NCBI GenBank assembly: GCA_964392085.1
Contig: CAYMOV010000007.1
Coordinates: 1-63,926, forward strand
Length of the DNA stretch: 63,926 nt
Direction: 5' to 3'
From: CAYMOV01 sp964392085
GTDB lineage: Bacteria > Oederibacteriota > Muellerivitia > Muellerivitales > Muellerivitaceae
In this document: one piece after another, positions 1-9,021 of the stretch
Position numbering within the stretch: the stretch's first letter is position 1
Layout: each line of letters begins with the position of its first letter
Translations under genes and position numbers: made by a program
The notes under the pieces: generated by a model
Told to the model about the DNA's origin: nothing
Databases searched by the model: none
The model's input: only the letters and a program-made list of their open reading frames with translations

Positions 1-2450
1 ATGGTCAGGTAATCGCCCTTCTCCACCATGTCGGCGAAGTTGTTCTTCTTGACGATGGAATCGTCCGTCGGGAAACCGAACATCTCGTAGCTCGGGACGG
101 AATCCTGCCGGTATATCCCCGGTGAAAAGGTCTTGTCGACCCGTGGGTCCTGGTCGGGATCCACCCCGGTCGGGAGCCCGTCGTCCCAATGCTCGGTCAG
201 GATGAAGGTGTTGGGGGTGATGTTCTTGTAGATCCACACCGAGGCGTCGATCCAGGGATGGGGGTGGTCGTAAACGGCCATGTAAGCCGTCGAATAGAAA
301 AGACTGCCACCCAGGACCAAGGCCACCAGGGCCGTCCGAACGGCTTTCTGGGCCTGGGTCTTGAACTTAGGCGTTAGGTCGAAGATCACCTTGGCCGCGA
401 AGACGCAGAAGAACGGGATCAACGGCACCATGTAACGGATGAACTTGGTGTTCCACATGCCGATGAATCCGAAGTAGGAGGCGAACCACGCCAACAGGAT
501 GGCATCAGCCGTGGTGAAGGTGAACCTACGCCCGCGAAAGAACGGGACCGGCAGGAAGGAGGCTTGGGTCGGCTCCTCCTGGGTTTTCGGGCTCCCCGCG
601 CGGCTTGCTTGGGGCGCTTCCGACGGGGCCGTCCGAAGTCCCGCCAGGAACCGGGCCAAGATCCAAACCATGCCCACGATGGCCGTGACGCCGAGGGGCC
701 ACCAGAGGTCCACCGAGACCAGGTTTCGCAGGTGGTATAGGTAACGGGGCGTGTCCTTGAACTGGAGGACATAACAGGCGTCCGCAAGGGAAACCACGCT
801 CCATTCGTAGTTCATGGATTGCATGAATCCGATCGGGTCCAGCAGGGACCAGGGGGACAGGAGACAGAAGATAAAGAACGACAACCCGCCGGTGGCGGCC
901 AACGGGATCCAGGAAGGCACCTGGGCCCGAAGGACCTTGAACTCCGTCAAGCCCCAGGCCGCGAGCAGGAACCCGGCGACGCCCAAAACCACGAAGAGGG
1001 CCATCCAAAGTCCCATGCCCAAGACGGGCGTCAGGAAATACAAATCCCGGAAGATCCCCTTCAATTTCCAGCCCACCGTCAGGAAGGCCCCCAGGGTTCC
1101 CAGCGCGATGACCCAGGCCCCGATGGAATAAAGGAACTTGGACGAATAGGGGATTTTGCGGTCCAACGCCTCCCAAGCCTTGGCGTCCTTTCGGGCCAAC
1201 CAAGCCAGGTGACCCACCACGATCATGGTGACGTAATAAAGGGAGCTGGACTTGGCCGCGAGCGCCACCCCAAAAGCCGCGCCGGCGAGCAGGTACGATT
1301 TCCAAGTCCCGTTCAGGGCGATTTCCCAGGACGCCAGGGCCACCACCACGCACATCAGGGTGATCAGGGATTCCGTGATGCAGTAATGGGAGACCTGGAT
1401 GCTGATCACCGAGAAGGCGAAGGCCCCGGCCGCCACGAGGGCCATCGAGGTCCGTTCATAGAACCGCTTGACCAGGAGGTAAATCGCCGCGATGGTCAGG
1501 GTCGAAAAGAGGGCGGCCCAGCCACGGCCGATCACCATCATGTATTTGTAATCCACGAAATTGGGGTAGGCCAAGGGAAGCTTGGCGATGAAGGTCCAAA
1601 CAGCCAGGAGGCCGATGACGGCCCTTCCCCATCGGGATTCCCACGACCACCAGGCCCCCAGGCTGACCAAGAGGAGGGTATAGCCGATCTGACCGGCGGT
1701 TCGGGCCACCGCGGAACCGATCTGGTCCACCGGGGCCGGGGCGTAGATCCCGACCAGGCCGGGCACCAACCCCAGCGCCACCGCTGCGACCCCGATCCCA
1801 AAAATGACCTTCTCGTCGATCTCGTAATCCAGGACGCGGCGTCCCGCCGCCAGGAAGGCGAAGATCGAAGCGGGGAAAAAGAGCAGGGCCGCCGTCCCCA
1901 AACGGGCCCCATCCAACCGTCCAAACCAACTGGAGAACACCGGGAACAGGAGGAACACCACCGCGGCGGTAAAGCCCACGAAGGAGATCGGGAATGTGAA
2001 GGATTCCCAACCCTCCCGCGAGAGGGCCCATGGAATGGCGATCAACAAGGCCAACAGAAACACCCACCAACCCCACTGCAAGGGAGAGGTCACGCTTCCC
2101 TCGAAGAGGTGGAGCCTGCGGAATGAGTCTTGGACGACCCTGGGGACCGACACCACCTCGCAGGTGGAACGGTAGAGGTAGACCGGCAATTGCCCATAAG
2201 CGAAGAACTTGACCCGATAGCCGTCCGAGGCCTGGATCCCGGCCGTCTGGCCGAGGATGTTCCGCTCATCCGGGTGGAAGGAATGGTACTGGTCCCAATT
2301 CAGGTTGTTGAACCTGAAGAATCCTCCCAGGACCAGGAAGATCCCCAATAGAGCCAGGGGTCTGCTCCAGGGTTTCGAGGATTCCCGCGTGGCTGCGGGA
2401 AGACGCCGGGTGGAAATGGACCTGGTGGTTGGACCGACGCTTCTTGCCAT
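1..2450 (-). CDS. GT-C membrane glycosyltransferase (PMT/ArnT-like), 3' end outside window
   Basis: Reading the minus strand gives an open frame of about 816 residues that runs off the window at base 1, so the C terminus is missing. The ATG at 2450 is preceded by GAGGTG eight bases upstream, and an in-frame stop lies shortly before it. After an Arg/Ser-rich N terminus and a first membrane segment there is an HPDE motif (about residues 59-62), the acidic site typical of GT-C enzymes that use polyprenyl-phosphate sugars. Many hydrophobic helices follow, and then a soluble, probably periplasmic tail. The family transfers sugars to lipids, proteins or glycans on the outer face of the inner membrane; the acceptor here is unknown. 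It belongs with the other glycosyltransferases up to 8.4 kb but is separated from them by two genes. Confidence 0.8.
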   Translation of the reverse strand, partial: MARSVGPTTRSISTRRLPAATRESSKPWSRPLALLGIFLVLGGFFRFNNLNWDQYHSFHPDERNILGQTAGIQASDGYRVKFFAYGQLPVYLYRSTCEVVSVPRVVQDSFRRLHLFEGSVTSPLQWGWWVFLLALLIAIPWALSREGWESFTFPISFVGFTAAVVFLLFPVFSSWFGRLDGARLGTAALLFFPASIFAFLAAGRRVLDYEIDEKVIFGIGVAAVALGLVPGLVGIYAPAPVDQIGSAVARTAGQIGYTLLLVSLGAWWSWESRWGRAVIGLLAVWTFIAKLPLAYPNFVDYKYMMVIGRGWAALFSTLTIAAIYLLVKRFYERTSMALVAAGAFAFSVISIQVSHYCITESLITLMCVVVALASWEIALNGTWKSYLLAGAAFGVALAAKSSSLYYVTMIVVGHLAWLARKDAKAWEALDRKIPYSSKFLYSIGAWVIALGTLGAFLTVGWKLKGIFRDLYFLTPVLGMGLWMALFVVLGVAGFLLAAWGLTEFKVLRAQVPSWIPLAATGGLSFFIFCLLSPWSLLDPIGFMQSMNYEWSVVSLADACYVLQFKDTPRYLYHLRNLVSVDLWWPLGVTAIVGMVWILARFLAGLRTAPSEAPQASRAGSPKTQEEPTQASFLPVPFFRGRRFTFTTADAILLAWFASYFGFIGMWNTKFIRYMVPLIPFFCVFAAKVIFDLTPKFKTQAQKAVRTALVALVLGGSLFYSTAYMAVYDHPHPWIDASVWIYKNITPNTFILTEHWDDGLPTGVDPDQDPRVDKTFSPGIYRQDSVPSYEMFGFPTDDSIVKKNNFADMVEKGDYLT

Positions 2451-2753
2451 CCGGATTGCACCTCGGGTTGATGGACTGCCCCTGAATCAAAAAAACCGGG
2501 TGGTCCCGGTTTCTCCTACCGACGCCGTTGAAGCCGGCTCGTTTTCCGTTGAGACCCAGCAAAAGGTGAAGGGTACCAAAACCGTTTTAAAACCCCGGAC
2601 TCTTCAGCGAAAGGAACAGACAAACCTCGAAAGTATAGCCGATGAAGTTGGGCTTGAAAACGGATTCAAAAGGTAAAAAGCATTTAAAAACTGAGTTTTT
2701 GTGCCTTCCCAGGGGTCCTACGCCCTTTCCAACCCCGGGTGGGACCCTCCAGG
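2451..2753. other. Intergenic region, no gene seen
   Basis: About 300 bases between the DUF6941-like gene and the GT-C gene, both on the minus strand. It is richer in A and T than the flanks and holds the candidate promoter at 2632-2660. An A/T palindrome with arms AAAAAC and GTTTTT lies around 2685-2701, and a GGGTCC/GGACCC inverted pair around 2714-2747 could act as a weak terminator for the upstream gene. No convincing reading frame was found. Confidence 0.5.
2632..2660 (-). promoter_or_regulatory. Candidate sigma70-type promoter for the GT-C gene
   Basis: On the minus strand a TTTTCA element (2655-2660) is followed after 17 bases by TATACT (2632-2637). Transcription would start near 2625 and leave a leader of about 175 bases before the ATG at 2450. 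The assignment rests on sequence match only. Confidence 0.4.
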
Positions 2754-3140
2754 TCAACGGCAGAAGAGCGGGTATTCCCCCACCACCAAGTTATTACAAA
2801 AAACCTTGAAGACATATACCCCGGGCCCCGGAAAAACGACCCGCCAGCCGGTCATGAGGTCCATTTGAGGGGCGTCCTTGAAGCTGATTTGGCGGGGTTC
2901 ACTCTCGGAGACCTTCTCCCCACTGGCTTGGTAAAGCGTGATGTCGATCTTGAATTGCCCCTGGGCTTCATACCTCAGCCGGGAAAAGGTCATGAACTCC
3001 GCCCCGAAAGGGTACCCCGGCGGTTGGAACCCCTGGAAGGCTCCCAATAAATCATAGTTCTTGGTCATCACATCCTGCCGGACCCTCTGGCAGCAAAGGA
3101 AGGCCACGGGCCTGGCGAGATTGAGTTCCTTCGATTCCAT
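2754..3140 (-). CDS. DUF6941-like small protein
   Basis: A 128-residue cytoplasmic protein without signal peptide or membrane helix. The ATG at 3140 is preceded by GGAG at good spacing; an upstream extension would run into the divergent gene. The pattern is a Cys-rich strand near the N terminus (AFLCCQRV), then a Thr-Lys-Asn-Tyr-Asp-Leu-Leu-Gly segment and a beta-rich body (FKIDITLY, VFPGPGVYVFKVFCN). This matches the general layout of DUF6941 proteins, which I recall as beta-sandwich proteins of unknown function; the match is from memory. It is divergently transcribed from the membrane glycosyltransferase at 3194. Confidence 0.6.
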   Translation of the reverse strand: MESKELNLARPVAFLCCQRVRQDVMTKNYDLLGAFQGFQPPGYPFGAEFMTFSRLRYEAQGQFKIDITLYQASGEKVSESEPRQISFKDAPQMDLMTGWRVVFPGPGVYVFKVFCNNLVVGEYPLFCR

Positions 3141-3193
3141 AGAGGACTCCAGCAGTCTTGGGATACGCGGCCTTAGGATACAATGAAACGGTG

Positions 3194-5365
3194 ATGCCCA
3201 TCCCGAAATCCTCGGTCTCCCCGAAATCCCCGGGGTCCCTCGCCCTGGTCCCAATGTCCCCGCCCCCCCGTGGCATCGGGGTTTATTTTGTCCTGGCCGT
3301 CCTGTCGCTGGGATTCATCGCGTGTCCCAACGCCTCTTGGCTCCTTCGGTTGTGGATCGGCGTTTTCGGCCTCCTGGTGCCTTGGGCGATCGTCGTTACC
3401 CTCCCCCCCCCTTCCACCGTACGACCCGACATCCCCTCCAAGTCCCCATTTTGGGTCCTCGCCCTCCTGATCGGGGTGGGGTTTTGGTTCAGGTTCAAGG
3501 ACTTGACGACCTTTTCCAGTTGGCCCAGGGTCGACGAGGGATTGAACGACCTTATCGGGATCCAACTGGCGCGCCGATGGGATTGGAGCCTGTTCCACCT
3601 TCCGGCCCAGATGCCACCCCTCTACCATTGGATGCTCGGCCTGTTGTACCAAGTCCTGCTTCCCTCCCACGCCCTCACCGCCCTGGTGCCCGCCCTCTGG
3701 TCGTTCCTCGCGTTCCTGCTCCTGGCGTTCTTCATGATGAGGACGCTTCCGGCCCAAGTCTCCTGGGCCGCCGTGGCCCTTGCGGCGGGAAGTTATTGGC
3801 TTTGTTTCATCGGCCGTTTCTCCCACCCACCAGTTTTGATGCTGGCGCTTGAATGCGCTCTTTTGGCCCTGGGCCCCATGATCCTGACGCGGAAGCCCTG
3901 GGCCCCCTGGGCGGCGGCGGCTTTGTTGGCCCTGGGAACCTACAGTTATTTTTCATGGCCATTGGTTTTCATCGCGGCCCTCGGGATGTTGACGCTTTAT
4001 GCCCGCAAAAAGGACCTGGGGACCTTTGGGCTCCCCGTTTTGGCGGCGGTCATCGGGATCCTTCCGATCCTTTGGGCCGCCTTGCGGGGTGGATATGGCG
4101 GTTACCTCCGGCAACTCGCCCAAGCCAACCCTACCCTCGCGGACCGGATGATGGTCGCGGGGTCCTACCTGGGCGGGATATTCGGTCCCCCGATCCTCCG
4201 GGGTGATTACGGCCCTGAATGGGGTGGACTCTTGAACCCCGTGACCGGGGCCTTGGCGCTCTGCGGATTGGCCTGGGTGTCGAGGAAAGGAGCCGGTCCC
4301 TCGCGTTGGGTGGCGGTCCTCGCGATCGGGATGCTCTTGCCCGGGTTTCTGACCCGAACGGTCCAGTTTTTCCGAATCTCGCAGGCCGTTCCCTTTTGGA
4401 TCCTGCTGGCGGGGCTGGGGTTGGAAGCGGTCCGTCGGAGCCTTCCCGCCACCCGCAGGACGCCGGTCCTGATCCTGGTGGTGGCCTCGGCCCTGGCCTG
4501 CGACGCCTATCATCTTTTCGTGGCCTACCCAGCCGCCTGGGCCCAACCCGGACCCCGTTGGACCGAGAACATCAAGTCCATTGAGTACGCCAGGGCTTAT
4601 CCCATCCTTGAAAAACTCCAACAGGAGCGGGGCGCGGGATGGATCCTCCTTTTCCTCCAAAGCGACACCTCGGACGCCACTTTTTTTTCGGAGACCTATC
4701 GGGAAAACCTCGCATCGAACCGGGGGCTTAAGCCTCCCGAGAACGGTTGGACGGCGGTGATCTGCGACGTTCATTACCAACCCTTCCTGCGGACCCGGTT
4801 TCACCATGCCCGATGGTTCGACTTATCCGAAGGTCTGGACCGGGTGGACGGGGGGCGAGTCCTCGGTTGGATTCCTCCGGGTGACATGCCGGGCGGAACC
4901 CTGGCGTTGTGGCGAAAGGCCGACCAAGCCGGTGAAGAAATCCTGGAGGCCTTCAACCGACGGAAGGCCGGGGAAAATTACGATTCGGTCCTTGAGTCTT
5001 GGTCCCAACAATCCGAGGCGTTTGGAGGCGACCCGTTCTTGAGGGCCTGTTGGTGGGAAAAGGGCTATTACCTTTGGCTTCAGGACGGGGCCTTTGGCGG
5101 CGGGGACAAGGGCGTGGATTTCGTGGAAGCCCGCCGTTGCCTGGAGGGTGCGATTCGGGATGGATTTCCAGCCGCCCATCTCTGGAACGAGTTGGGGTCC
5201 ATGTACCAGTTGTCGGGGGAGAAGGAAAAGGCGCGGGAGGCTTTTCGGAAGGCCGTCGCCTCGCCATTGAACCGTACCGCGGCGGCCCAAAACCTCGAGT
5301 CCGTCGGGCCCGGCCCGGCCCCAGCCGCCTCAGCGGCCCCGGGACCCGCGCCAAAGGGCCCTTGA
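3194..5365 (+). CDS. GT-C-like membrane protein with C-terminal TPR-like region
   Basis: About 723 residues. The ATG at 3194 is preferred; an in-frame TTG at 3158 and an ATG at 3254 are alternatives, and none has a strong ribosome site. Roughly residues 30-450 hold about ten to twelve hydrophobic helices. A WPRVDEG segment in the first external loop fits the acidic motif of GT-C (PMT/ArnT-like) glycosyltransferases. The soluble C terminus (about 570-700) contains helix pairs resembling tetratricopeptide repeats, ending in a Pro/Ala/Gly-rich tail. It is the only plus-strand gene among the glycan genes. Its last 36 bases overlap the end of the convergent GT2 gene at 5330. Substrate unknown. Confidence 0.75.
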   Translation: MPIPKSSVSPKSPGSLALVPMSPPPRGIGVYFVLAVLSLGFIACPNASWLLRLWIGVFGLLVPWAIVVTLPPPSTVRPDIPSKSPFWVLALLIGVGFWFRFKDLTTFSSWPRVDEGLNDLIGIQLARRWDWSLFHLPAQMPPLYHWMLGLLYQVLLPSHALTALVPALWSFLAFLLLAFFMMRTLPAQVSWAAVALAAGSYWLCFIGRFSHPPVLMLALECALLALGPMILTRKPWAPWAAAALLALGTYSYFSWPLVFIAALGMLTLYARKKDLGTFGLPVLAAVIGILPILWAALRGGYGGYLRQLAQANPTLADRMMVAGSYLGGIFGPPILRGDYGPEWGGLLNPVTGALALCGLAWVSRKGAGPSRWVAVLAIGMLLPGFLTRTVQFFRISQAVPFWILLAGLGLEAVRRSLPATRRTPVLILVVASALACDAYHLFVAYPAAWAQPGPRWTENIKSIEYARAYPILEKLQQERGAGWILLFLQSDTSDATFFSETYRENLASNRGLKPPENGWTAVICDVHYQPFLRTRFHHARWFDLSEGLDRVDGGRVLGWIPPGDMPGGTLALWRKADQAGEEILEAFNRRKAGENYDSVLESWSQQSEAFGGDPFLRACWWEKGYYLWLQDGAFGGGDKGVDFVEARRCLEGAIRDGFPAAHLWNELGSMYQLSGEKEKAREAFRKAVASPLNRTAAAQNLESVGPGPAPAASAAPGPAPKGP

Positions 5366-6124
5366 TTCCCGTCGGGACGCCTCGAAAAGGGCCCGGTCAT
5401 CGGGAGCTGCCTTCGGAAGGTCCAGGCGCCAACGAAGGAACGCGGCGAAGCTGAGGGCCAGGACGATGAAGCCGTCCTTCACCGTGGTACCGGGCCGGTA
5501 ATAGTCGATCCTCACCTCGAAGTCGTTGGAGACCTTGAGCCCCTGCCGCGCCGACAAGAGGGCGATCTCCTGGGCGCATGAATATTTATAGCCGGTGTAG
5601 TACCGGAGGATCGGCGCGAGCGCCGAGACCCGGATGAACCGCATGCCCGATTCGACGTCCCGGTAGGGGTACCCCGACAGGACCGAGTTGGTGAGGGTCA
5701 GGAAACGGTTTCCCCAGACCTTGTAGGCCGGGTACACCGAAAAGTCCCGCCGGGTTAAGAGCACGTCCCAACCTTCGCGTTCCATCCGGCGCCTTCCCTC
5801 GGGCAGGTGCTCCGGGCGGTGTTGCCCGTCGGCATCCAGGGTCGCGAGGATGTCCCGGTCGGACAGTTCCCCCAGGTCGCGAAGGAAAAGCGCGAAACGG
5901 AACCCAGCCGAGAGGGCCCCCGCCATCCCTCGATTGGTCGGCAGGTGGAGCCGGTAGACCCCCGTCCGGCCGCGCGTGAACCGGTCCAGGATTTTCGCGG
6001 TTCCGTCCAGCGACCCGTCATCCACCAGGATCATTTGATGGGCCACTTGGTGGGTTCTCCGGAGGATCCCGCCGACGTTGCGTTCCTCGTTATGGATGGG
6101 CAAGAGCGCCGTCAACCGGTTCAT
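5330..6124 (-). CDS. GT2 family glycosyltransferase
   Basis: A 264-residue GT-A-fold enzyme. The start is the ATG at 6124, which overlaps the stop of the upstream gene in an ATGA arrangement; a longer in-frame version would be unlike the family. Visible motifs are LLPIHNEERN at the N terminus (nucleotide-sugar strand), VDDGSLDGT near residues 34-42 and the LDADGQH metal-binding site near 95-100. It resembles dolichyl/polyprenyl-phosphate sugar synthases, which load a sugar onto the lipid carrier used by GT-C enzymes. That would fit the GT-C gene immediately upstream. It is the last gene of a three-gene operon (8441 to 5330). Confidence 0.88.
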   Translation of the reverse strand: MNRLTALLPIHNEERNVGGILRRTHQVAHQMILVDDGSLDGTAKILDRFTRGRTGVYRLHLPTNRGMAGALSAGFRFALFLRDLGELSDRDILATLDADGQHRPEHLPEGRRRMEREGWDVLLTRRDFSVYPAYKVWGNRFLTLTNSVLSGYPYRDVESGMRFIRVSALAPILRYYTGYKYSCAQEIALLSARQGLKVSNDFEVRIDYYRPGTTVKDGFIVLALSFAAFLRWRLDLPKAAPDDRALFEASRRESRALWRGSRGR

Positions 6125-7665
6125 ACCCCTCCCTCCCTTTCCAGGCTCGGCCGCTCCCTTTCCAGTCGGCTTCCCAAGAGCGGGAGGTAGGTGAAGGCCA
6201 CCCCCGCCGCGACCAAGGGGCGGTGGGAATAATGACCACGCAGCCATACGGCGACGGGACCTTCCGACCGGATTTCCTTCAAATATCCGTTCGAGACGAC
6301 CAGGAGATCCGGGGGATGCGCCTTGAGTTCACCCAAGACCCGGGCCTGACGCCGCGGATCGGTGACGTCGAGGCCCGTGGCTCCCCAAAGTGAAACCACT
6401 GGGTCCTGCCCCGAATAGAAATAAAGCCCGGACTCATCACCCCAATTGAAAAAGGTTTCACCCGGTCGAAGAAGGGCTTTAATCCGACCGGCCGCCTCGC
6501 GGGTTTCGATGAAAGTGGGATCACCCCCGTATTTCAGAAGCGACCATTGGGTCGGGTCCAATCGGTAGGGAGGCACCACGAGTGACACGGTGACCGCCAA
6601 TACGGCCCAGGAGACGGACCGCCGGAGACCGGCTGCCGGCCCGCTCCATTGAACCGCCGCTCCCCACCCCCAACAGGATGCCAAGCATAGCGGCGGGATG
6701 AGGAGCTGGAAGTAATGGGGGTAATAACGCCCGGTGATGGAAATGGACAGGAAGGAACCTAGGATCCAGGCCCACCATTCAAGGCGCCGTGGGTGGTCCG
6801 TTCCCCAAGTCCAAAGAAAGGCCAACAACCAGGCCGGCCAGAGGGACGTCGTGGCGTCGGGGAAATACCGAAGCGGATTCAGGCGCACCGAGGGGAGGAC
6901 CGAACCGGGCCGGAAATAACGGAGGTTGAATTTAACCGTGCATTCCACCAGGTCATCCCACCGTCCGCCCAAGGCGAAATAGGACCCGACACAACCCCAA
7001 AGGCCCAAGGCGGCCAGTGCCACCCAAGCCAAGGTGTTTCGCTTGCGGCCGGACTCCGCTCCCCTCCACGCATGGGAGAGGACGATGAGGAACGCGGGGA
7101 GGATGGCCACCAATTTCACGAGCGTGGCGCTCCCGAAAGCCAGTCCCGCCCCCAGGCAAGACTTCACTGACTGGGTTTTCGACGCCCGTCCGAGCGCCCA
7201 AACGCCCCAAACCATGAAGGCGTTCACGAACGACTCGGCGTTCGGCTGGTTCGCCTGCAAGCCCAGGTCCGCGGATAAGAGGATCCAAAAGGCCAAGCCG
7301 GCGGACACTTCCTGGAACCCGCCCCCCCAATCCCGGATCAGGAATCCCAATCCAGCGCCGGTAAGGAGGGTCACGCCAAGGGAGAGGGCCAGGATCGCCT
7401 GGGGACCGTAGTCGAACAGCCTTTCAGCCAGGTCGTACAGGAGGTATAAAACCGGCGTCTTATTCTCGGCGATATCCGTGTAAAGGAGTTTTCCGCGGCT
7501 CATCTCGTGGGCGACAACGGCGTAATTGGTGATATCGCGTTCCAAAGGTTCCCGTAGTCCGAGCCAATGGCTGTAACCGAACCAAACAGTGAATAACGCC
7601 CAAAGTCCTATCCATCCCGAACCGGACAAGCGCCTCGAGGGCGAAGAAGAACAAATGGGGTTCAA
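6121..7665 (-). CDS. GT39-like membrane glycosyltransferase (PMT superfamily)
   Basis: 514 residues, start TTG at 7665 overlapping the stop of the GT2 gene upstream; no better start is visible. A first membrane helix is followed by LERDITNYAVVAHEM (about residues 41-55), which carries the acidic site of GT-C enzymes, and by a DIAENKTPVLYLLY segment common in this family. About ten further hydrophobic helices follow, then a soluble tail of about 100 residues. The protein probably moves a sugar from a polyprenyl-phosphate carrier to an external acceptor. It sits between two GT2 genes with overlaps on both sides, indicating coupled translation of a lipid-carrier loading and transfer pathway. Confidence 0.85.
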   Translation of the reverse strand: MNPICSSSPSRRLSGSGWIGLWALFTVWFGYSHWLGLREPLERDITNYAVVAHEMSRGKLLYTDIAENKTPVLYLLYDLAERLFDYGPQAILALSLGVTLLTGAGLGFLIRDWGGGFQEVSAGLAFWILLSADLGLQANQPNAESFVNAFMVWGVWALGRASKTQSVKSCLGAGLAFGSATLVKLVAILPAFLIVLSHAWRGAESGRKRNTLAWVALAALGLWGCVGSYFALGGRWDDLVECTVKFNLRYFRPGSVLPSVRLNPLRYFPDATTSLWPAWLLAFLWTWGTDHPRRLEWWAWILGSFLSISITGRYYPHYFQLLIPPLCLASCWGWGAAVQWSGPAAGLRRSVSWAVLAVTVSLVVPPYRLDPTQWSLLKYGGDPTFIETREAAGRIKALLRPGETFFNWGDESGLYFYSGQDPVVSLWGATGLDVTDPRRQARVLGELKAHPPDLLVVSNGYLKEIRSEGPVAVWLRGHYSHRPLVAAGVAFTYLPLLGSRLERERPSLEREGGV

Positions 7666-8441
7666 GTGGGTTTCCGGACAATGAATCGGGCGCTATGGAT
7701 CCAGCCCATTTTGGCGAGACGGAACTCAGCGGCGGTCGCCAGGCAGCCCAGGCCGTAAGTGACGCTCCGGGTGAAGTTGATGGAAGAAGCCTCCTCGAAA
7801 TATTTGGCGGGACAGGTCACCTCCGCCACACGGAAACCCGCGTAGAGGATTTGGGACAACATCTGGCCGTCGAATACGAAATCGTCGGAATTTCCCTGCC
7901 AAGGCACGGCTTCCAGAACCTCCCTCGTGAAGGCGCGGTACCCCGTGTGGTACTCGGACAATTTCGCGCCCATGAGGACGTTTTGGGTGAGGGTGAGAAG
8001 GCGGTTGCTCAGGTATTTGTACTTGGGCATTCCTCCCGCCAGGGCCTGGCCCCCCAGGATCCGCGAACCCAGGGCCACGTCGTAGAGGGCCCCCGCCAAA
8101 AGATGGATTAAGGGGGCGATGAGCTTGGGGGTGTATTGGTAGTCGGGGTGCAGCATGACCACCAAGTCGGCCTTTCGGGCCAAAGCGGTCCTATAACAAG
8201 TCTTCTGGTTCCCGCCGTAACCGAGGTTGTGGGCGTGGACCACCGTTCGGATGCCGAGGGACTTGGCCAAGCGGGCCGTGTGGTCCCGGCTGGCGTCGTC
8301 CACCAGGATGATCTCGTCCACCAGGGGCCGGGGAATCTCAGCGAAAGTGGCCCGGAGGGTCTTCTCGGCGTTGTAGGCCGGCATCACGACCACAACTTTT
8401 TGGCGATTGATCAAGAGGGTCTCCTGAGGAATTCCCGGCAT
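7662..8441 (-). CDS. GT2 glycosyltransferase (polyprenyl-phosphate sugar synthase-like)
   Basis: 259 residues with ATG at 8441. It has VVVVMPAYNAEKTL at residues 16-29, ILVDDASRDHT at 45-55, and an LHPDYQY motif in place of the usual DxD, a variant common in dolichyl-phosphate-mannose-synthase-like bacterial enzymes. No C-terminal membrane helices are present, so it should be cytoplasmic or peripheral. First gene of an operon with a GT-C gene and a second GT2 gene; the two GT2 enzymes may load different sugars onto the carrier lipid. Sugar specificity cannot be read from the sequence. Confidence 0.88.
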   Translation of the reverse strand: MPGIPQETLLINRQKVVVVMPAYNAEKTLRATFAEIPRPLVDEIILVDDASRDHTARLAKSLGIRTVVHAHNLGYGGNQKTCYRTALARKADLVVMLHPDYQYTPKLIAPLIHLLAGALYDVALGSRILGGQALAGGMPKYKYLSNRLLTLTQNVLMGAKLSEYHTGYRAFTREVLEAVPWQGNSDDFVFDGQMLSQILYAGFRVAEVTCPAKYFEEASSINFTRSVTYGLGCLATAAEFRLAKMGWIHSARFIVRKPT

Positions 8442-8480
8442 CTTAAACCGAATCGGCTCACGGCCCCAATCCCGACGACG

Positions 8481-8933
8481 TTAATCCCCCTGGCGGACGA
8501 CTTTCTTCCCCTTGCATTTCGGGCAGGGGATCCTGCCGTGGCAATGGGGGCATTCCACCCGGGTGGTCCCGCCACAGATCTTGCAGGTTCCCATGTTGGT
8601 CCATTTCCCGTCCACCAGTTCGATGGACTGGCCGATGTGGGCCTTGGTCCAGGCGACCCACCCGCCCCCCGGGTTGTTGAAGACCTGCCAACGCTCGTCG
8701 GGGCTGTGGCCCTCCACTTCCATGGCCTCCCACTTCCCCTCGGCCTTGAGGCACTGGCCCGGGCAGGGGACCTGCCCATGCAGGCAGCCGGACACCCCGC
8801 AGGAGGCCGCCCCGGTTCCGCCGCATTCGGGGCAGGGCACGAAGGGGCGTTGGTCCCGGATCAACCAGGCTCCCAATGACCCGACGGATAGGGCGATGGC
8901 CACCAGTAAAACGACGAATTTCTTGGTTTCCAT
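8481..8933 (-). CDS. Membrane-anchored DnaJ-type zinc-finger protein
   Basis: 150 residues from ATG at 8933. The N terminus is one hydrophobic helix (about residues 6-25) after METKK, so it is a membrane-anchored or secreted protein. The rest is dominated by Cys pairs: CPECGGTG, CGVSGC and CPGQC at the front, then after a spacer of about 45 residues CKICGGTT, CPHCHG and CPKCKGKK. These follow the CxxCxGxG pattern of the DnaJ cysteine-rich domain, which binds two zinc ions. There is no J domain. The gene lies downstream of the korAB terminator, so it is probably transcribed separately. Function unknown. Confidence 0.75.
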   Translation of the reverse strand: METKKFVVLLVAIALSVGSLGAWLIRDQRPFVPCPECGGTGAASCGVSGCLHGQVPCPGQCLKAEGKWEAMEVEGHSPDERWQVFNNPGGGWVAWTKAHIGQSIELVDGKWTNMGTCKICGGTTRVECPHCHGRIPCPKCKGKKVVRQGD

Positions 8934-8950
8934 GCCCACCCGATCACCGG

Positions 8951-8986
8951 AAATTAAAAAGCCCGGGTCCCCAAGGGGACCCGGGC
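8951..8986 (-). terminator. Rho-independent terminator of the korAB operon
   Basis: A perfect 12-bp stem (8961-8972 with 8975-8986, two-base loop) begins about 35 bases after the korB stop. In the minus-strand sense it is followed by a T-rich run (8960-8951). It should end korAB transcription before the zinc-finger gene. Confidence 0.9.
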
Positions 8987-9021
8987 TCATTTTCCACCCT
9001 ACAACCGCAACCGTCAAATCA

